Positions 9,457 through 18,722 are shown, counted from the stretch's first letter. The stretch is 64,000 nucleotides of DNA from Pseudomonadota bacterium (GCA_023412805.1 JAEZRM010000137.1:1-64000), one strand, 5' to 3'. Notes: generated from the sequence alone by a model not told the origin. Program-made: numbers and translations.

Positions 9457-9837
9457 TCAGCTCATGCGTGCGTCGCCGACATCGCGGTCGGCGCGACGCG
9501 AACGATCACCGGTACGTTCGTCGGCTGTGGCGGCGACCTCGAGCTCGGCAACGGCTTCATCACGGACGGCGACCGCCTGCTCCAGCTTCTCGCGCAGATC
9601 AGCGACCGAAGCGCGGAGGTTGTCGCGACGCTGTGCGGCTGCACGGGCGAATGTCGAATAGGCGAAGTGCGCCTCGTTGCGAATACCGGTGCGCTCTTCC
9701 TCGCTCGTGATCTGGCGCTCGAGATCCACGGCCATCTGCTCGAACTCGTGGATCATGGACTCGAGGTCCGCAACTTTCCGACGCTTCTCGTCAGCCTCGA
9801 AGCGCTTCAGTTTCAGCGCACTGTCACGAGATTTCAT
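9457..9837 (-). CDS. FliJ-like coiled-coil protein next to ctrA
   Basis: A 126-residue, highly charged protein that is almost all coiled coil. It opens with MKSRDSALKLKRFEADEKRR, which resembles alphaproteobacterial FliJ, a soluble chaperone of flagellar type III export. FliJ-like genes are often beside ctrA in this group, and ctrA lies divergently upstream here. No other flagellar gene is in the window. Identity rests on length, coiled-coil character and position, since FliJ proteins are poorly conserved. Confidence 0.7.
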   Translation of the reverse strand: MKSRDSALKLKRFEADEKRRKVADLESMIHEFEQMAVDLERQITSEEERTGIRNEAHFAYSTFARAAAQRRDNLRASVADLREKLEQAVAVRDEAVAELEVAATADERTGDRSRRADRDVGDARMS

Positions 9838-10566
9838 GACCGTTACCCCCTACTACGAGCATTCGGCCCACCGCGATCCGCGACACGCCGTCGATGCACG
9901 CTTAACGCCCAGCCCGCACCGCACGGCGGCCAAGCTCACACACTCCATATGCTCCGAGCACACATTACACGCATCTGACAGCAGCGCACAGATCTCAGCT
10001 CTACGTCCGAGATTCTGATACCCCCGCGATGCGGCCTCATGGTTGCCGGCGCAGGATCAGTATCAGACGAACGCATTAAGTTGCCGTTTCGCAACGCCTG
10101 AATCGGATCACACTTTAGCGTGCCATTTTCGATCACAGAGCGAGCACTGTACGCTTCAGCAACCTGTGCAAATCATGTACTAACCAATTTAGGGGGTTGC
10201 ATGCAGTCAAACAAGTCACGGCAACAGCTTGGGTGATCTGCATGGTCGGCGTGAGGTTCGCGATCTAGCGAAATCTCTGAACTGCCAAGTACGGCTAGGA
10301 TGGCCTACCGCACTATGTATTGACGTGCGCGGATACTTGGCACTACTGGGTCTCGTTCCCTATTGGCACCTGCCGTCGCTTTTGCGACACAAGGTTGTCA
10401 TGGCAACTAGGGTCGGCGTCCCAGAATTAGCATTCATGTAATCGACCATTAGGTTTTGTTAACCTCTCGAAAGTAATGTGCAAGTTATGAACTTGCTGAG
10501 TGCAATAGCGTACTCTTCACAATTGGGGCAGCGGATCCGAAGACGGGTCATGGAAGAGAGGTTGGC
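9838..10566 (+). promoter_or_regulatory. Long regulatory region upstream of ctrA
   Basis: About 730 bases separate the divergent FliJ-like gene and ctrA, and this stretch is visibly richer in A and T than the genes. It contains two GANTC sites, the CcrM methylation target, at 10011-10015 and 10100-10104, and a third (GAGTC) at 10571-10575 just inside ctrA. A TTAG-N6-TTAAC motif at 10449-10463 resembles a CtrA box (consensus TTAA-N7-TTAA) with one base less spacing. These fit CcrM- and CtrA-dependent ctrA promoters, but the sites are inferred. A 70-codon open frame at 10229-10441 has no visible support. Confidence 0.55.
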
Positions 10567-11265
10567 ATGCGAGTCCTTCTCATAGAGGATGACAGCGCCA
10601 CGGCTCAAAGCATCGAGCTGATGCTGCAGTCGGAAGGCTTCAACGTTTACACGAGCAGTACTGGTGAAGAAGGCGTCGATCTCGGCAAGATTTACGACTA
10701 CGATATTATTTTGCTCGATATCAACTTGCCGGACATGAGCGGATACGAGGTCCTCAAGACCCTCCGCGTCAGCAAGGTCCAGACGCCGATCCTGATCCTT
10801 TCCGGTCTGGCAGGCATCGACGACAAAGTGCGGGGCCTCGGCTTCGGCGCCGATGACTACATGACCAAGCCGTTCCACAAGAACGAGCTGATCGCCCGCA
10901 TCCAGGCCATCGTGCGCCGCTCCAAAGGGCACGCCCAGTCCGTCATCGAGACGGGCGAGCTTCGCGTCAATCTCGACACCAAGACGGTCGAGGTTAACGG
11001 TCAGCGCGTGCATCTGACGGGCAAGGAATATCAGATGCTGGAGCTGCTCTCCCTCCGCAAGGGGACGACGCTCACGAAGGAGATGTTCCTCAACCATCTC
11101 TACGGCGGTATGGACGAGCCGGAACTCAAGATCATCGACGTCTTCATCTGCAAGCTGCGCAAGAAGTTGCAGACGGCGACGGGCGGTAAGCACTACATCG
11201 AAACCGTCTGGGGACGCGGCTATGTGCTGCGTGAGCCCGGCGACGGCAAGACGGCAGCAGCCTGA
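10567..11265 (+). CDS. ctrA: Cell-cycle master response regulator CtrA
   Basis: An OmpR-type response regulator that in alphaproteobacteria controls cell division, flagellar and polarity genes and can silence the replication origin. The 232-residue protein starts MRVLLIEDDSATAQSIELML and has the phosphorylation site Asp51 in ILLDINLPDMSGYE, Lys in MTKPFHK, and a winged-helix DNA-binding half ending KHYIETVWGRGYVLREP. The C-terminus is TAAA, compatible with the Ala-Ala ClpXP degron known from Caulobacter CtrA. A strong terminator follows. Confidence 0.98.
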   Translation: MRVLLIEDDSATAQSIELMLQSEGFNVYTSSTGEEGVDLGKIYDYDIILLDINLPDMSGYEVLKTLRVSKVQTPILILSGLAGIDDKVRGLGFGADDYMTKPFHKNELIARIQAIVRRSKGHAQSVIETGELRVNLDTKTVEVNGQRVHLTGKEYQMLELLSLRKGTTLTKEMFLNHLYGGMDEPELKIIDVFICKLRKKLQTATGGKHYIETVWGRGYVLREPGDGKTAAA

Positions 11266-11322
11266 GGTCGCGGATCGGCGGGGCGCCAACCCGCCGCCGG
11301 TCCTGCCTGAGCCCTAGCGTTG

Positions 11323-11347
11323 AGGGCGCCCGAGTGGCGCCCTTTTG
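11323..11347 (+). terminator. Rho-independent terminator of ctrA
   Basis: AGGGCGCC and GGCGCCCT form a perfect 8-bp stem around the loop CGAGT, followed by a short T-run. A second GC hairpin (GGCGGG/CCCGCC) lies just upstream, near 11278-11296. Confidence 0.8.
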
Positions 11348-11461
11348 CTTGCCGTCTTTTCATGTGGCCCGCCTTGCTGCGAGGGGGGCTTTCTGCGATA
11401 CTTTCCGTAAACCCGGCCGCAGCGGCAGTACAACTGCGCTGCCTCCAAGGAGTTCAGTAGA

Positions 11462-11707
11462 ATGGGTACATTCAGCGTCTGGCACTGGCTGATCTTCCTG
11501 GTCATCGCCTTGCTGCTTTTCGGCGGCAGCGGAAAGATCTCGTCGATCATGGGCGACGTGGCCAAGGGCATCAAGAGCTTCAAGAAAGGCATGACCGAGG
11601 ACGAGGACGTCGCTGCGACGCCAGATGGTCCGAAGAAGCTCGAAGGCAAGCCCCCGGAGCCGCATGCGGCCGGCACGTCATCGAGCACCGGAACGAAGGT
11701 CGGCTGA
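11462..11707 (+). CDS. tatA: Twin-arginine translocase subunit TatA
   Basis: An 81-residue TatA/E-type protein that multimerises to form the protein-conducting element of the twin-arginine translocase. It has a short N-terminal TM helix (WHWLIFLVIALLLFGG), the following amphipathic helix (KISSIMGDVAKGIKSFKKGM) and a hydrophilic Pro/Thr/Ser-rich tail. It is first in a tatA-tatB-tatC set, separated from tatB by 187 bases. Confidence 0.95.
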   Translation: MGTFSVWHWLIFLVIALLLFGGSGKISSIMGDVAKGIKSFKKGMTEDEDVAATPDGPKKLEGKPPEPHAAGTSSSTGTKVG

Positions 11708-11894
11708 GCGCGGCATAGCGGCGCGCAGCCCCCGCGCGGCTTCACGATGTCGATCGGCGCGATCGTTAGCGCGGCCGAGCTTGTCGGGAGATCCGCTGCG
11801 AGCCCACCGAGATGCACGCGGAGCGCCCGGGCCGCTCGGACGGTCGCCGCTGCAACTTTGACGCGACGCTAAGGCTGCACTACAGAAAGCGATC

Positions 11895-12506
11895 ATGTTC
11901 GATCTCACGTCAGGGAAGATGCTGCTTCTGGCCATCGTGGCCCTGATCGTGCTTGGCCCGAAGGATTTCCCGATCCTGCTGCGGACCATTGGGAAATATC
12001 TCGGCATCATCAAACGCCAGGCCGACGAGTTCCGCGCGCAGTTCGACGAAGCCATGCGCGAGAGCGAGCTCGAGCAGCTCAAGAAGGACGTCGAGGGGCT
12101 CGGGCAGGATCTCGACAAATCCGTGCGAGACACGCAGCAGTCGATCACCAGTGACCTCGACAGCCTCACCAAGGATATGGACGGCATCAAAGCGGACGTC
12201 GAGGCCAACCTCAACGACCCGCTGCGCCCATCCCCGCACACGACCGGCTATACGCCTGAGGAGATCCGCGAGAGCACGGACAGCGGCATGGCCGTGACCA
12301 CGGCTACGCCCGCGAGCACGGATCCTGACGCCCACGATGCCAATGGCATTCCGATGAAGCAGGTGGCCGAGGTTTCGCCACTGACAACGGTTGCGCCAGT
12401 GAGCGCCGAACCTGCCCCCGCGCATAGCGATCGGGCCAGCCTGAACGGCAGTGGAGGACACGCGGCAGCCGCGGGATCAGAATCCTCCCCGAAGAGCGGG
12501 GCCTGA
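11895..12506 (+). CDS. tatB: Twin-arginine translocase subunit TatB
   Basis: A 203-residue TatB that with TatC forms the Tat substrate receptor. The N-terminal MFDLTSGKMLLLAIVALIVL helix leads into the conserved GPKDFPILLRTIGKYLG segment and a long amphipathic, coiled-coil region (residues 40-95). The C-terminal half is low-complexity and rich in Ala, Thr, Pro and Ser, as in other alphaproteobacterial TatB proteins. tatC begins 6 bases after its stop. Confidence 0.95.
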   Translation: MFDLTSGKMLLLAIVALIVLGPKDFPILLRTIGKYLGIIKRQADEFRAQFDEAMRESELEQLKKDVEGLGQDLDKSVRDTQQSITSDLDSLTKDMDGIKADVEANLNDPLRPSPHTTGYTPEEIRESTDSGMAVTTATPASTDPDAHDANGIPMKQVAEVSPLTTVAPVSAEPAPAHSDRASLNGSGGHAAAAGSESSPKSGA

Positions 12507-12512
12507 GGCATC

Positions 12513-13331
12513 GTGACCGATACACTCCAAAAATCGGACGAGATCAAAGCTGCGCCGGATGACGGTCAGTCCGAGATCGATGCGTCCCGTGCGCCGCTGA
12601 TCGAACACCTGACGGAACTGCGCCAGCGGCTGATCTATTCGCTGATTGCGTTTTTCGGCACGTTCGTCGTCTGCTTTTTCTTCGCGAAGCCGATCTACAA
12701 TGTTCTGGTTTGGCCGTTCGTCCGTGTAGTCGGGGCCGAGAACGCCAAGCTGATTGCCACGCACTTCCTCGAACAGCTCTTCACCAACATCAAACTCGCC
12801 ATGTTCGGCGCGGCGTTTCTCTCGTTCCCGGTCGTGGCGGTGCAGATCTACAAGTTCGTGGCGCCTGGCCTTTATAAGAACGAGCGCGGCGCCTTCGTGC
12901 CGTATCTGATCGCGACCCCGATCCTCTTTCTCATGGGGACGCTGGTCGTTTACTTCGTCGTGTTGCCGCTTCTCATCCAGTTTTCGCTCGATATCACGCC
13001 TCAGGTGGGCGGCGACGGGAAGGCGACGATCGAGCTCCTGCCGAAGGTGTCGGAGTATCTGTCGCTTGTGATGACGCTGATCTTGGGCTTCGGCGTCATC
13101 TTCCAGCTCCCGGTCATCGTGACATTGCTGGCGAGAGCCGGTGTGTTCGGTGCGGCAGGGATGCGGTCGGCCCGTCGCTACGCGATCGTCGGGATTGCAG
13201 GCGCCTCGGCAGTGCTATCGCCGCCCGATCCGTTCAGCATGATCGCCATGATGCTGCCGACGATCCTGCTCTATGAAGCCTCGATCTGGATCGTCGATCG
13301 CATCGAGCGCGACAGTCCGCCAAGCGAGTGA
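12513..13331 (+). CDS. tatC: Twin-arginine translocase subunit TatC
   Basis: A 272-residue polytopic membrane protein and core of the Tat signal-peptide receptor. It contains the family's HLTELRQRL motif (residues about 28-36) before TM1, five further TM helices and the late GASAVLSPPDPFSMI segment. Translation starts at a GTG just after tatB, consistent with coupling. Downstream lies an AT-rich gap and then sciP. Confidence 0.97.
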   Translation: MTDTLQKSDEIKAAPDDGQSEIDASRAPLIEHLTELRQRLIYSLIAFFGTFVVCFFFAKPIYNVLVWPFVRVVGAENAKLIATHFLEQLFTNIKLAMFGAAFLSFPVVAVQIYKFVAPGLYKNERGAFVPYLIATPILFLMGTLVVYFVVLPLLIQFSLDITPQVGGDGKATIELLPKVSEYLSLVMTLILGFGVIFQLPVIVTLLARAGVFGAAGMRSARRYAIVGIAGASAVLSPPDPFSMIAMMLPTILLYEASIWIVDRIERDSPPSE

Positions 13332-13615
13332 GCCCGGCGGACGCGCCAATGGGCGCTAAATACAACTAAACGAACGCATTTCTGGGACCCGCTTACGCTG
13401 GCGAGCTCGCAAAGTCGCGCCTCCGCACGGTCTTTTGTGCGTCTCGGCACGGCTGGTCGCGAGTGTTAACCAGCTTTAAGATCTATCGCCAAAATATTGT
13501 TAAGGCGTGATAAAAATGAAACAGAAAAGTATTGGCACGTTCACCGCGCGCCTTAGATCGATATTAAGACGCGTCGGTTAGTGTGCTCCCAAGATCAAAG
13601 AGAGTATCGCGTATC
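13332..13615 (+). promoter_or_regulatory. AT-rich region upstream of sciP with TTAA motifs
   Basis: The 284 bases before sciP are AT-rich in the second half and carry several TTAA tetramers. The clearest pair is TTAA-CCAGCT-TTAA at 13466-13479, close to a CtrA box but with 6 rather than 7 bases between half-sites; others lie near 13500 and 13564. sciP is CtrA-activated in Caulobacter, so CtrA control is plausible but inferred. Confidence 0.45.
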
Positions 13616-13894
13616 ATGACCGACCAACAATTCAGAACGCGCTCGCGTTATGTCATCGGGCCGGACGGAAGTCCGCTCACGGTTGCCGATCTTCCGCCGC
13701 GGGATACCAAGCGTTGGGTCATCCGCCGCAAGGCCGAGGTGGTTGCTGCGGTGCGCGGTGGCCTTCTGAGCCTCGAAGAGGCTTGTGAGCGCTATAAGCT
13801 CACCGTGGACGAGTTCCTGTCCTGGCAGCGCACGATCGACAAGCACGGCCTGCAGGGCCTGCGTGCGACCCGCCTCAAGGACTATCGGAACTAG
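13616..13894 (+). CDS. sciP: CtrA inhibitor SciP (DUF1153)
   Basis: A 92-residue helix-turn-helix protein of the DUF1153 family. In Caulobacter the homologue SciP binds CtrA and prevents it from activating transcription. The segments RYVIGPDGSPLTVADLPP and RWVIRRKAEVVAAVRGGLLS, followed by SLEEACERYKLTVDEFLSWQ, are typical of the family. I chose the ATG at 13616 because conserved sequence starts there; the open frame runs 11 codons further upstream. It lies 2.3 kb from ctrA on the same strand. Confidence 0.93.
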   Translation: MTDQQFRTRSRYVIGPDGSPLTVADLPPRDTKRWVIRRKAEVVAAVRGGLLSLEEACERYKLTVDEFLSWQRTIDKHGLQGLRATRLKDYRN

Positions 13895-13914
13895 CTTCCC
13901 CTTGACGGGGAGGC
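13894..13914 (+). terminator. Hairpin after sciP
   Basis: GCTTCCCC pairs with GGGGAGGC (one G-U pair) around a TTGAC loop directly after the sciP stop codon. There is no T-run, so terminator function is tentative. Confidence 0.45.
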
Positions 13915-14081
13915 TGAGGCGCCGCCGAAGTGTGACGGCCGTCTCCCGTTCGATCGGCCCGGAACCATGTTGGATTGGAGCGTCCCTGCACCAAGGTGCA
14001 CGGGCGCCGAACGCCATGCCTGGATGCGTTCGCTATGAGCGCCCCACTCATGCCGCTTTGAATAGTCCCGTACGGTATCGC

Positions 14082-15464
14082 TCAGTCCGTGGGATCCCAG
14101 CGGGTCCGCCAGACGAACAGCGCCGTCGCCAATCCATAGGCGAACATGGCGATGGTGACGAGGATGGCGAAAGCCCGGAAGTCGCCGTCGTGCTGCACGA
14201 GCAAGGTGCCGCCGATGAGGACGACCAGCAGGCGCACCGTTCCGCCGAGCACGGGACCGACGATGCGGCCCGAGCCCTGGGAGGCAAAGTACAGGCACAG
14301 GCCGAAGCCGTAAGCGGCGAATCCGAAGCCGGCAACGCTCAGATAAATATCCGCTGCCTGCTCGACATAGGGATCGCTCGTGAAGAGCGTCGCCCAGAGG
14401 GCAGGTTTCAGCGCGATAAGACCGCCGATACTACCGATGATGATGGCGGAGGCGGTTGCCGCGGCCCACGCAACCCGACGCGCACGCGCGACGTCGCGGG
14501 CGCCGATCGCCATGCCCACCATCGGCACGGAAGCCACGCCAATCGAGAAGGCGATCGGGACGAGCAGCAGCTCTAGGCGCACGCCGATACCGTAACCGGC
14601 GAGGGCATTGGTCCCGAACGCAGAAACGAACTTCGCCAGGATGATCACCGTCAGGATGGACTGCAGAGGGGAGAGACAGGAGACAGCACCGACCTTGAGA
14701 ATGTCCCAGAACAGATCCCGGTCGAGGCGAATACCTACAAATGCGAGGCGCAGACGCGTGTAGCGCGAGCTCAAATAGACCAGAAGGATGATCGTTCCCG
14801 CGAGGAATGCCAGGATTTGGCCGGCGGCGACGCCCGCAAGGCCGAAGCGGGGAATGGGGCCGAAGCCCAGCCCGAGCAGGCCTCCAAATGTGATCTGCAA
14901 CACGGCGACAAGGATGACGGTCGATGAGGGCACGCGCATATTGCCGGTCCCGCGGGCGATCGACGCGAGGATATTGAAGAACCAGATGATCGAAGCGCCG
15001 GCGAAGAAGGCGCTCGAATACTGCAGGGCGAGGGGCAGGACCATCGTATCGCCGCCGAGCATCCCGTAGATCTGGCGTCCCCACAGCAAGAAGACGACCG
15101 TGAAAAGACCGCCGGCAAGCCCCGCGACAATGAGCGCATGGAGTGCCAATGCGCGCGCCCGCCTCTCGTCGCGCGCGCCGAGCGCTCGGCTGATGGCAGA
15201 GGAAACACCGCCCCCCATCGCACCCGAGGACATCATCTGGGTGAGCATGATCATCGGAAAGACGAGCGCCATGGCCGCAAGGGACTCGGTGCCGAGAATG
15301 CCGATGTAACTGGTCTCCGCGATTGCAACGAGCGACTGCGTACAGAGCGCGAGGAGGTTCGGAAGCGAGAGTGCGGCGAGCGTCGGGAGAATGGGGGCGG
15401 TGAGCAGAGGCCCGTAGGCAGGGGTCGGACGCTCGCCCGGGCGTGAAGGAATGCGTTCCGACAA
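14082..15464 (-). CDS. MATE-family multidrug/toxin efflux transporter
   Basis: A 460-residue membrane protein with about 12 TM helices in two related halves, as in the MATE (multidrug and toxic compound extrusion) family of Na+ or H+ antiporters. Recognisable parts are the N-terminal LPTLAALSLPNLLALCTQSL helix, the helix-2 segment (FPMIMLTQMMSSGAMGGGVS) and the repeated GSGRIVGPVLGGTVR-type region in the second half. Substrate is unknown. It is divergent from the response regulator at 15902. Confidence 0.92.
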   Translation of the reverse strand: MSERIPSRPGERPTPAYGPLLTAPILPTLAALSLPNLLALCTQSLVAIAETSYIGILGTESLAAMALVFPMIMLTQMMSSGAMGGGVSSAISRALGARDERRARALALHALIVAGLAGGLFTVVFLLWGRQIYGMLGGDTMVLPLALQYSSAFFAGASIIWFFNILASIARGTGNMRVPSSTVILVAVLQITFGGLLGLGFGPIPRFGLAGVAAGQILAFLAGTIILLVYLSSRYTRLRLAFVGIRLDRDLFWDILKVGAVSCLSPLQSILTVIILAKFVSAFGTNALAGYGIGVRLELLLVPIAFSIGVASVPMVGMAIGARDVARARRVAWAAATASAIIIGSIGGLIALKPALWATLFTSDPYVEQAADIYLSVAGFGFAAYGFGLCLYFASQGSGRIVGPVLGGTVRLLVVLIGGTLLVQHDGDFRAFAILVTIAMFAYGLATALFVWRTRWDPTD

Positions 15465-15901
15465 AGCAGTCCCCTCCCGGCGGCCGGCTCAATATCTCAT
15501 TAACGAATGCCGGCCCGGCAGAGCTTCCCGGGGCGGTGTTATTACGGCGATGTGAATAGCGTCCAATCGTATAGGCGAAGCGTGCGCACCCGTCCAGTGC
15601 TCAGTCCAATGATGAAAAAGCAATCATGAATCTCATTGCTCGTGACATACGGGGGCTTTGGGACGCACGGCTCACTTTGCAGCTGACACCGCTGGCCGCA
15701 TAGCGGCGTTGCCTGCGAGTGACCGGCGCCCTCAGCACGGAATGGGACACCAGTTGATTAATGAGCGCGTGCAGAACTTCCGGACAATTAAACGGGAGCT
15801 TCAACCTTCTCTGGCATCGTGCGCGCCAGGTGTGGGAGCCCGCTCGGCTGCTGGGGAGTGGCAACGAGCTTCAGTATTAGCGTAGGGGGGAGAGTTCCGC
15901 C
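15465..15901. other. Intergenic region between the MATE pump and the response regulator
   Basis: This 437-base divergent gap should contain both promoters. I see no RNA gene or conserved motif. An 87-codon frame on the minus strand (15601-15864) has no ribosome binding site or recognisable domain and is probably chance. Confidence 0.4.
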
Positions 15902-16354
15902 ATGTCGAGTAAAGCCACCTTGACCATTGTCATCGCAGACGACGACGCCGACGACAGGATGCTTGTCGAGGACGCGTTCATGGAAAGCCGTCTCGCCAAT
16001 CCGCGCGTGTACGTGGAGGACGGTGAGGAGCTGCTGGCGTATCTGCGCGGCGAGGGAAAGTTCTCGGGCCAGCCGCGGCGCCTGCCGGGCCTGATCCTGC
16101 TTGATCTCAACATGCCGCGCATGGACGGGCGGACGGTGCTCAAGCACATCAAGGACGATCCGGAGCTCCGCCGTATCCCGGTCATCGTGCTCACGACGTC
16201 CAAGGCCGAGGAAGACATCCTGCGGACCTACGATCTCGGCGTCAGCTCCTTCATCACCAAGCCGGTGAGCTTCGAGGGGTTGGTCGATGTGGTTCGCACG
16301 CTCAATCACTATTGGATCGAGATCGTCGAGCTGCCGGCCAGCGAGGCCGCCTGA
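15902..16354 (+). CDS. Single-domain response regulator (Rcp1-like)
   Basis: A 150-residue stand-alone receiver of the Rcp1/phytochrome-associated kind, with the longer beta3-alpha3 region seen in that group. It has the acidic pocket IADDDADDR, the phospho-acceptor Asp68 in LILLDLNMPRMDG, Thr in IVLTTSKAEED and Lys in FITKPVSF. There is no output domain, so it probably passes phosphate within a relay. The hybrid kinase gene starts 37 bases downstream, making that kinase its likely partner. Confidence 0.9.
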   Translation: MSSKATLTIVIADDDADDRMLVEDAFMESRLANPRVYVEDGEELLAYLRGEGKFSGQPRRLPGLILLDLNMPRMDGRTVLKHIKDDPELRRIPVIVLTTSKAEEDILRTYDLGVSSFITKPVSFEGLVDVVRTLNHYWIEIVELPASEAA

Positions 16355-16391
16355 CTTTATCTAGTGTTCATTGCGTTGAGGCAGCATTTCG

Positions 16392-18668
16392 ATGGCGCAA
16401 TCAGCAGGACAGGACGAGACGGTCGTACTCCTCGTCGAGGACGACCGGGATGATTTCTTCCTGACGCAGGACGTTCTGCAGTGTGTTCCGAACCACAAAT
16501 ATTCGGTGGTTTGGGCGGGATCGTATGAGCGCGCGTCCTTCGAGCTGCTCGAGCGGCCTTACGACGTCGCTCTGGTCGACTATCGTATCGGCGAGCGCAC
16601 CGGGCTCGAGTTCATCAGCGAATCCCAACGTCGCTTCCCCGACACGCCGATGATCCTGCTCACCGGCGTCATCGATCCTCATATCGACCGGGCCGCCGAG
16701 GAAGCAGGTGCCGCGGATTTCCTGGAGAAGGGCGCCATAACGCCCGAGCTTCTCGACCGCTCGATCCGATATGCCATCAAGCACGCCCGGCGACGCGCCA
16801 TTCTGGATGCCGTGCTCTCGAACTCGGCTGCGGGGATCGTGGCGCTGGATCGCTCGGGAGCACCGGTTCTCTGGAACAAGCAGGCGCTGCGCGCGCTTGC
16901 CGTGGATGGTGATGAAGCGGGCTCGATAGCAGCGGATGTCGTGACCGCGGGTCTGACGAAGATCGGTAGCAACGGACGGCTGCCGGCTCAGTTCTCCGCG
17001 CCCTCCGGCGAGGTCTACGAAACGAGCATCGGCACTGTGCCGAGCCACGGCGAAGTGATCGTCTTTCACGACATCACGCATCGTATTCGTGCCGAGGAGC
17101 TGCTGCGCAAGTCCGTCGCCGAGGCAGAGGCGGCCAACATGGCCAAGTCGAGCTTCCTCGCGACCATGAGTCATGAGCTGCGCACGCCCATGAACGGCAT
17201 CCTCGGGATGGCGCGCGTGCTCTCCAACACGCCGCTCGACCACGAGCAGGGTGCCTATCTCGATACGATCCGCGTCTCCGGTGAAAGCCTCCTCGGTATC
17301 ATCAACGACGTGCTCGATCTCTCGAAGATCGAGTCGGGTCACATGGAAATCGAAGACGTCGAGTATCGGGTCGGTGATCTTGCGCAGGAGGTGACGACGC
17401 TGCTGGCGCCGACGGCCCGCGCCAAAGGCATCGATCTTGCGGCGTTCGTCGATCCGCAGCTTGCGAACACCATGCGTGGTGATCCGCTGCGCGTCCGCCA
17501 GATCCTCACGAACCTCATTGGCAACGCCATCAAGTTCACCGAGGATGGCGGCGTTTCCCTTTGGATCGATCGGGTGGAGAGCGACGGCCTTCCTCAGCTC
17601 CGCATCAGGGTCAGCGATACCGGCATCGGCATCCCGGAGAACAAGCGCGAGCGTCTCTTCAAGCGCTTCTCGCAGGTCGATGCCTCGACGACGCGCACGC
17701 ATGGCGGCACCGGGCTCGGGCTCGCGCTTTGCCGCGAGTTCGTGTCGCTGATGAATGGCCAGATCGACTGCGAAAGCACGCTCGGTCATGGAAGCACATT
17801 CGTGGTGACGCTGCCGCTCGTCGAAGTCGGCGCCGCCCCGGACCGCACCCGCGCGCGCCAGCTCACGGGCTGGCGGATCGCGCTCATCGGCCGCGAGGGG
17901 CCGCTCGCCAACGTCGTGCGCAGCTATGCGACCAGCAGCGGTGCGACCATGGACCTTCTTGCCTGCGGGCCCAATGTTCTGCATCGCCTCGGATCGACGG
18001 GCACCACGGCCATCATCATCGACAGCAGCGCCGGCCAGTCCAACCGCGACGAGATGATGCGTATGATCGCGGCCGGGCCGAGTATGCAGTCCGTACCGTA
18101 TTTCGTGATCGCTGATACAGTGGCGGATGCGGGGGGCATCGATATCGAGCCCGACCTGCTGCTCTCGCGCCCGTTTGGACAACAGTCATTCGAGCGCATC
18201 TGCAACCGATTGCGCCGCCGTTCGTCGAGCACCGGCGTACGTCCGGCAGTCGCGGCGACGACCATTCCTCCGCGGCACTTGCGCGTTCTGCTCGCTGAGG
18301 ACAACGAGCCCAACCAACGCGTTGCCAAGGCCATCCTTCGCGGCGCAGGCTATTCCATTGATGTTGCCGGCAACGGTCACAAGGCCATCGAGCTTGTCGG
18401 CCAGAAGCCCTACGACGTCGTGCTCATGGACGTGAACATGCCGCAGATGGATGGCCTCGAGGCGACGCACGCCATTCGCCAGACCGACGCGGGCCGCGTG
18501 CTGCCGATCATCGGGCTGACCGCGAGTGTGATGGACGGCGACCGCCAGCGCTGCCTGGAAGCCGGCATGAACGATCATCTCGCCAAGCCCATCGACTGGG
18601 ATGCGCTGATCGCTCTGCTCAACCGCATGGATACGGAAGTCTACGGCAACCAGGCACTCGCGTCCTAA
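16392..18668 (+). CDS. Soluble hybrid sensor histidine kinase with two receivers and a degenerate third
   Basis: A 758-residue protein without TM segments. Domains in order: N-terminal receiver (VVLLVEDDRDDFFLTQD, Asp in VALVDYRIG), PAS (about 134-230), HisKA with His261 in ATMSHELRTPMNG, HATPase (LIGNAIKF; GGTGLGLAL), then a receiver-shaped segment (about 490-600, WRIALIGREGPLANVV) lacking the acidic pocket and phospho-Asp, and a canonical C-terminal receiver (VLLAEDNEPNQRV; VVLMDVNMPQMDG; HLAKP). It is likely part of a phosphorelay with the response regulator encoded just upstream. The signal is unknown. Confidence 0.92.
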   Translation: MAQSAGQDETVVLLVEDDRDDFFLTQDVLQCVPNHKYSVVWAGSYERASFELLERPYDVALVDYRIGERTGLEFISESQRRFPDTPMILLTGVIDPHIDRAAEEAGAADFLEKGAITPELLDRSIRYAIKHARRRAILDAVLSNSAAGIVALDRSGAPVLWNKQALRALAVDGDEAGSIAADVVTAGLTKIGSNGRLPAQFSAPSGEVYETSIGTVPSHGEVIVFHDITHRIRAEELLRKSVAEAEAANMAKSSFLATMSHELRTPMNGILGMARVLSNTPLDHEQGAYLDTIRVSGESLLGIINDVLDLSKIESGHMEIEDVEYRVGDLAQEVTTLLAPTARAKGIDLAAFVDPQLANTMRGDPLRVRQILTNLIGNAIKFTEDGGVSLWIDRVESDGLPQLRIRVSDTGIGIPENKRERLFKRFSQVDASTTRTHGGTGLGLALCREFVSLMNGQIDCESTLGHGSTFVVTLPLVEVGAAPDRTRARQLTGWRIALIGREGPLANVVRSYATSSGATMDLLACGPNVLHRLGSTGTTAIIIDSSAGQSNRDEMMRMIAAGPSMQSVPYFVIADTVADAGGIDIEPDLLLSRPFGQQSFERICNRLRRRSSSTGVRPAVAATTIPPRHLRVLLAEDNEPNQRVAKAILRGAGYSIDVAGNGHKAIELVGQKPYDVVLMDVNMPQMDGLEATHAIRQTDAGRVLPIIGLTASVMDGDRQRCLEAGMNDHLAKPIDWDALIALLNRMDTEVYGNQALAS

Positions 18669-18680
18669 GCTTTCCGCAGC

Positions 18681-18715
18681 CGCGGCGCCGATAACCGAAG
18701 GCGTCGGCGTCCGCG
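18681..18715. terminator. Candidate bidirectional terminator
   Basis: CGCGGCGCCGA pairs with TCGGCGTCCGCG, with one bulged T, around a 12-base loop. It lies between the converging hybrid kinase and DUF3604 genes. It lacks a clear T-run, so the assignment is tentative. Confidence 0.4.
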
Positions 18716-18722
18716 GAGAAAA

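Noticed and set aside
10229..10441. 70-codon open frame upstream of ctrA
   Set aside because: No ribosome binding site or recognisable domain, and it lies in the ctrA regulatory region.
15601..15864. 87-codon minus-strand open frame
   Set aside because: Arg/Ser-rich composition, no ribosome binding site and no family resemblance.
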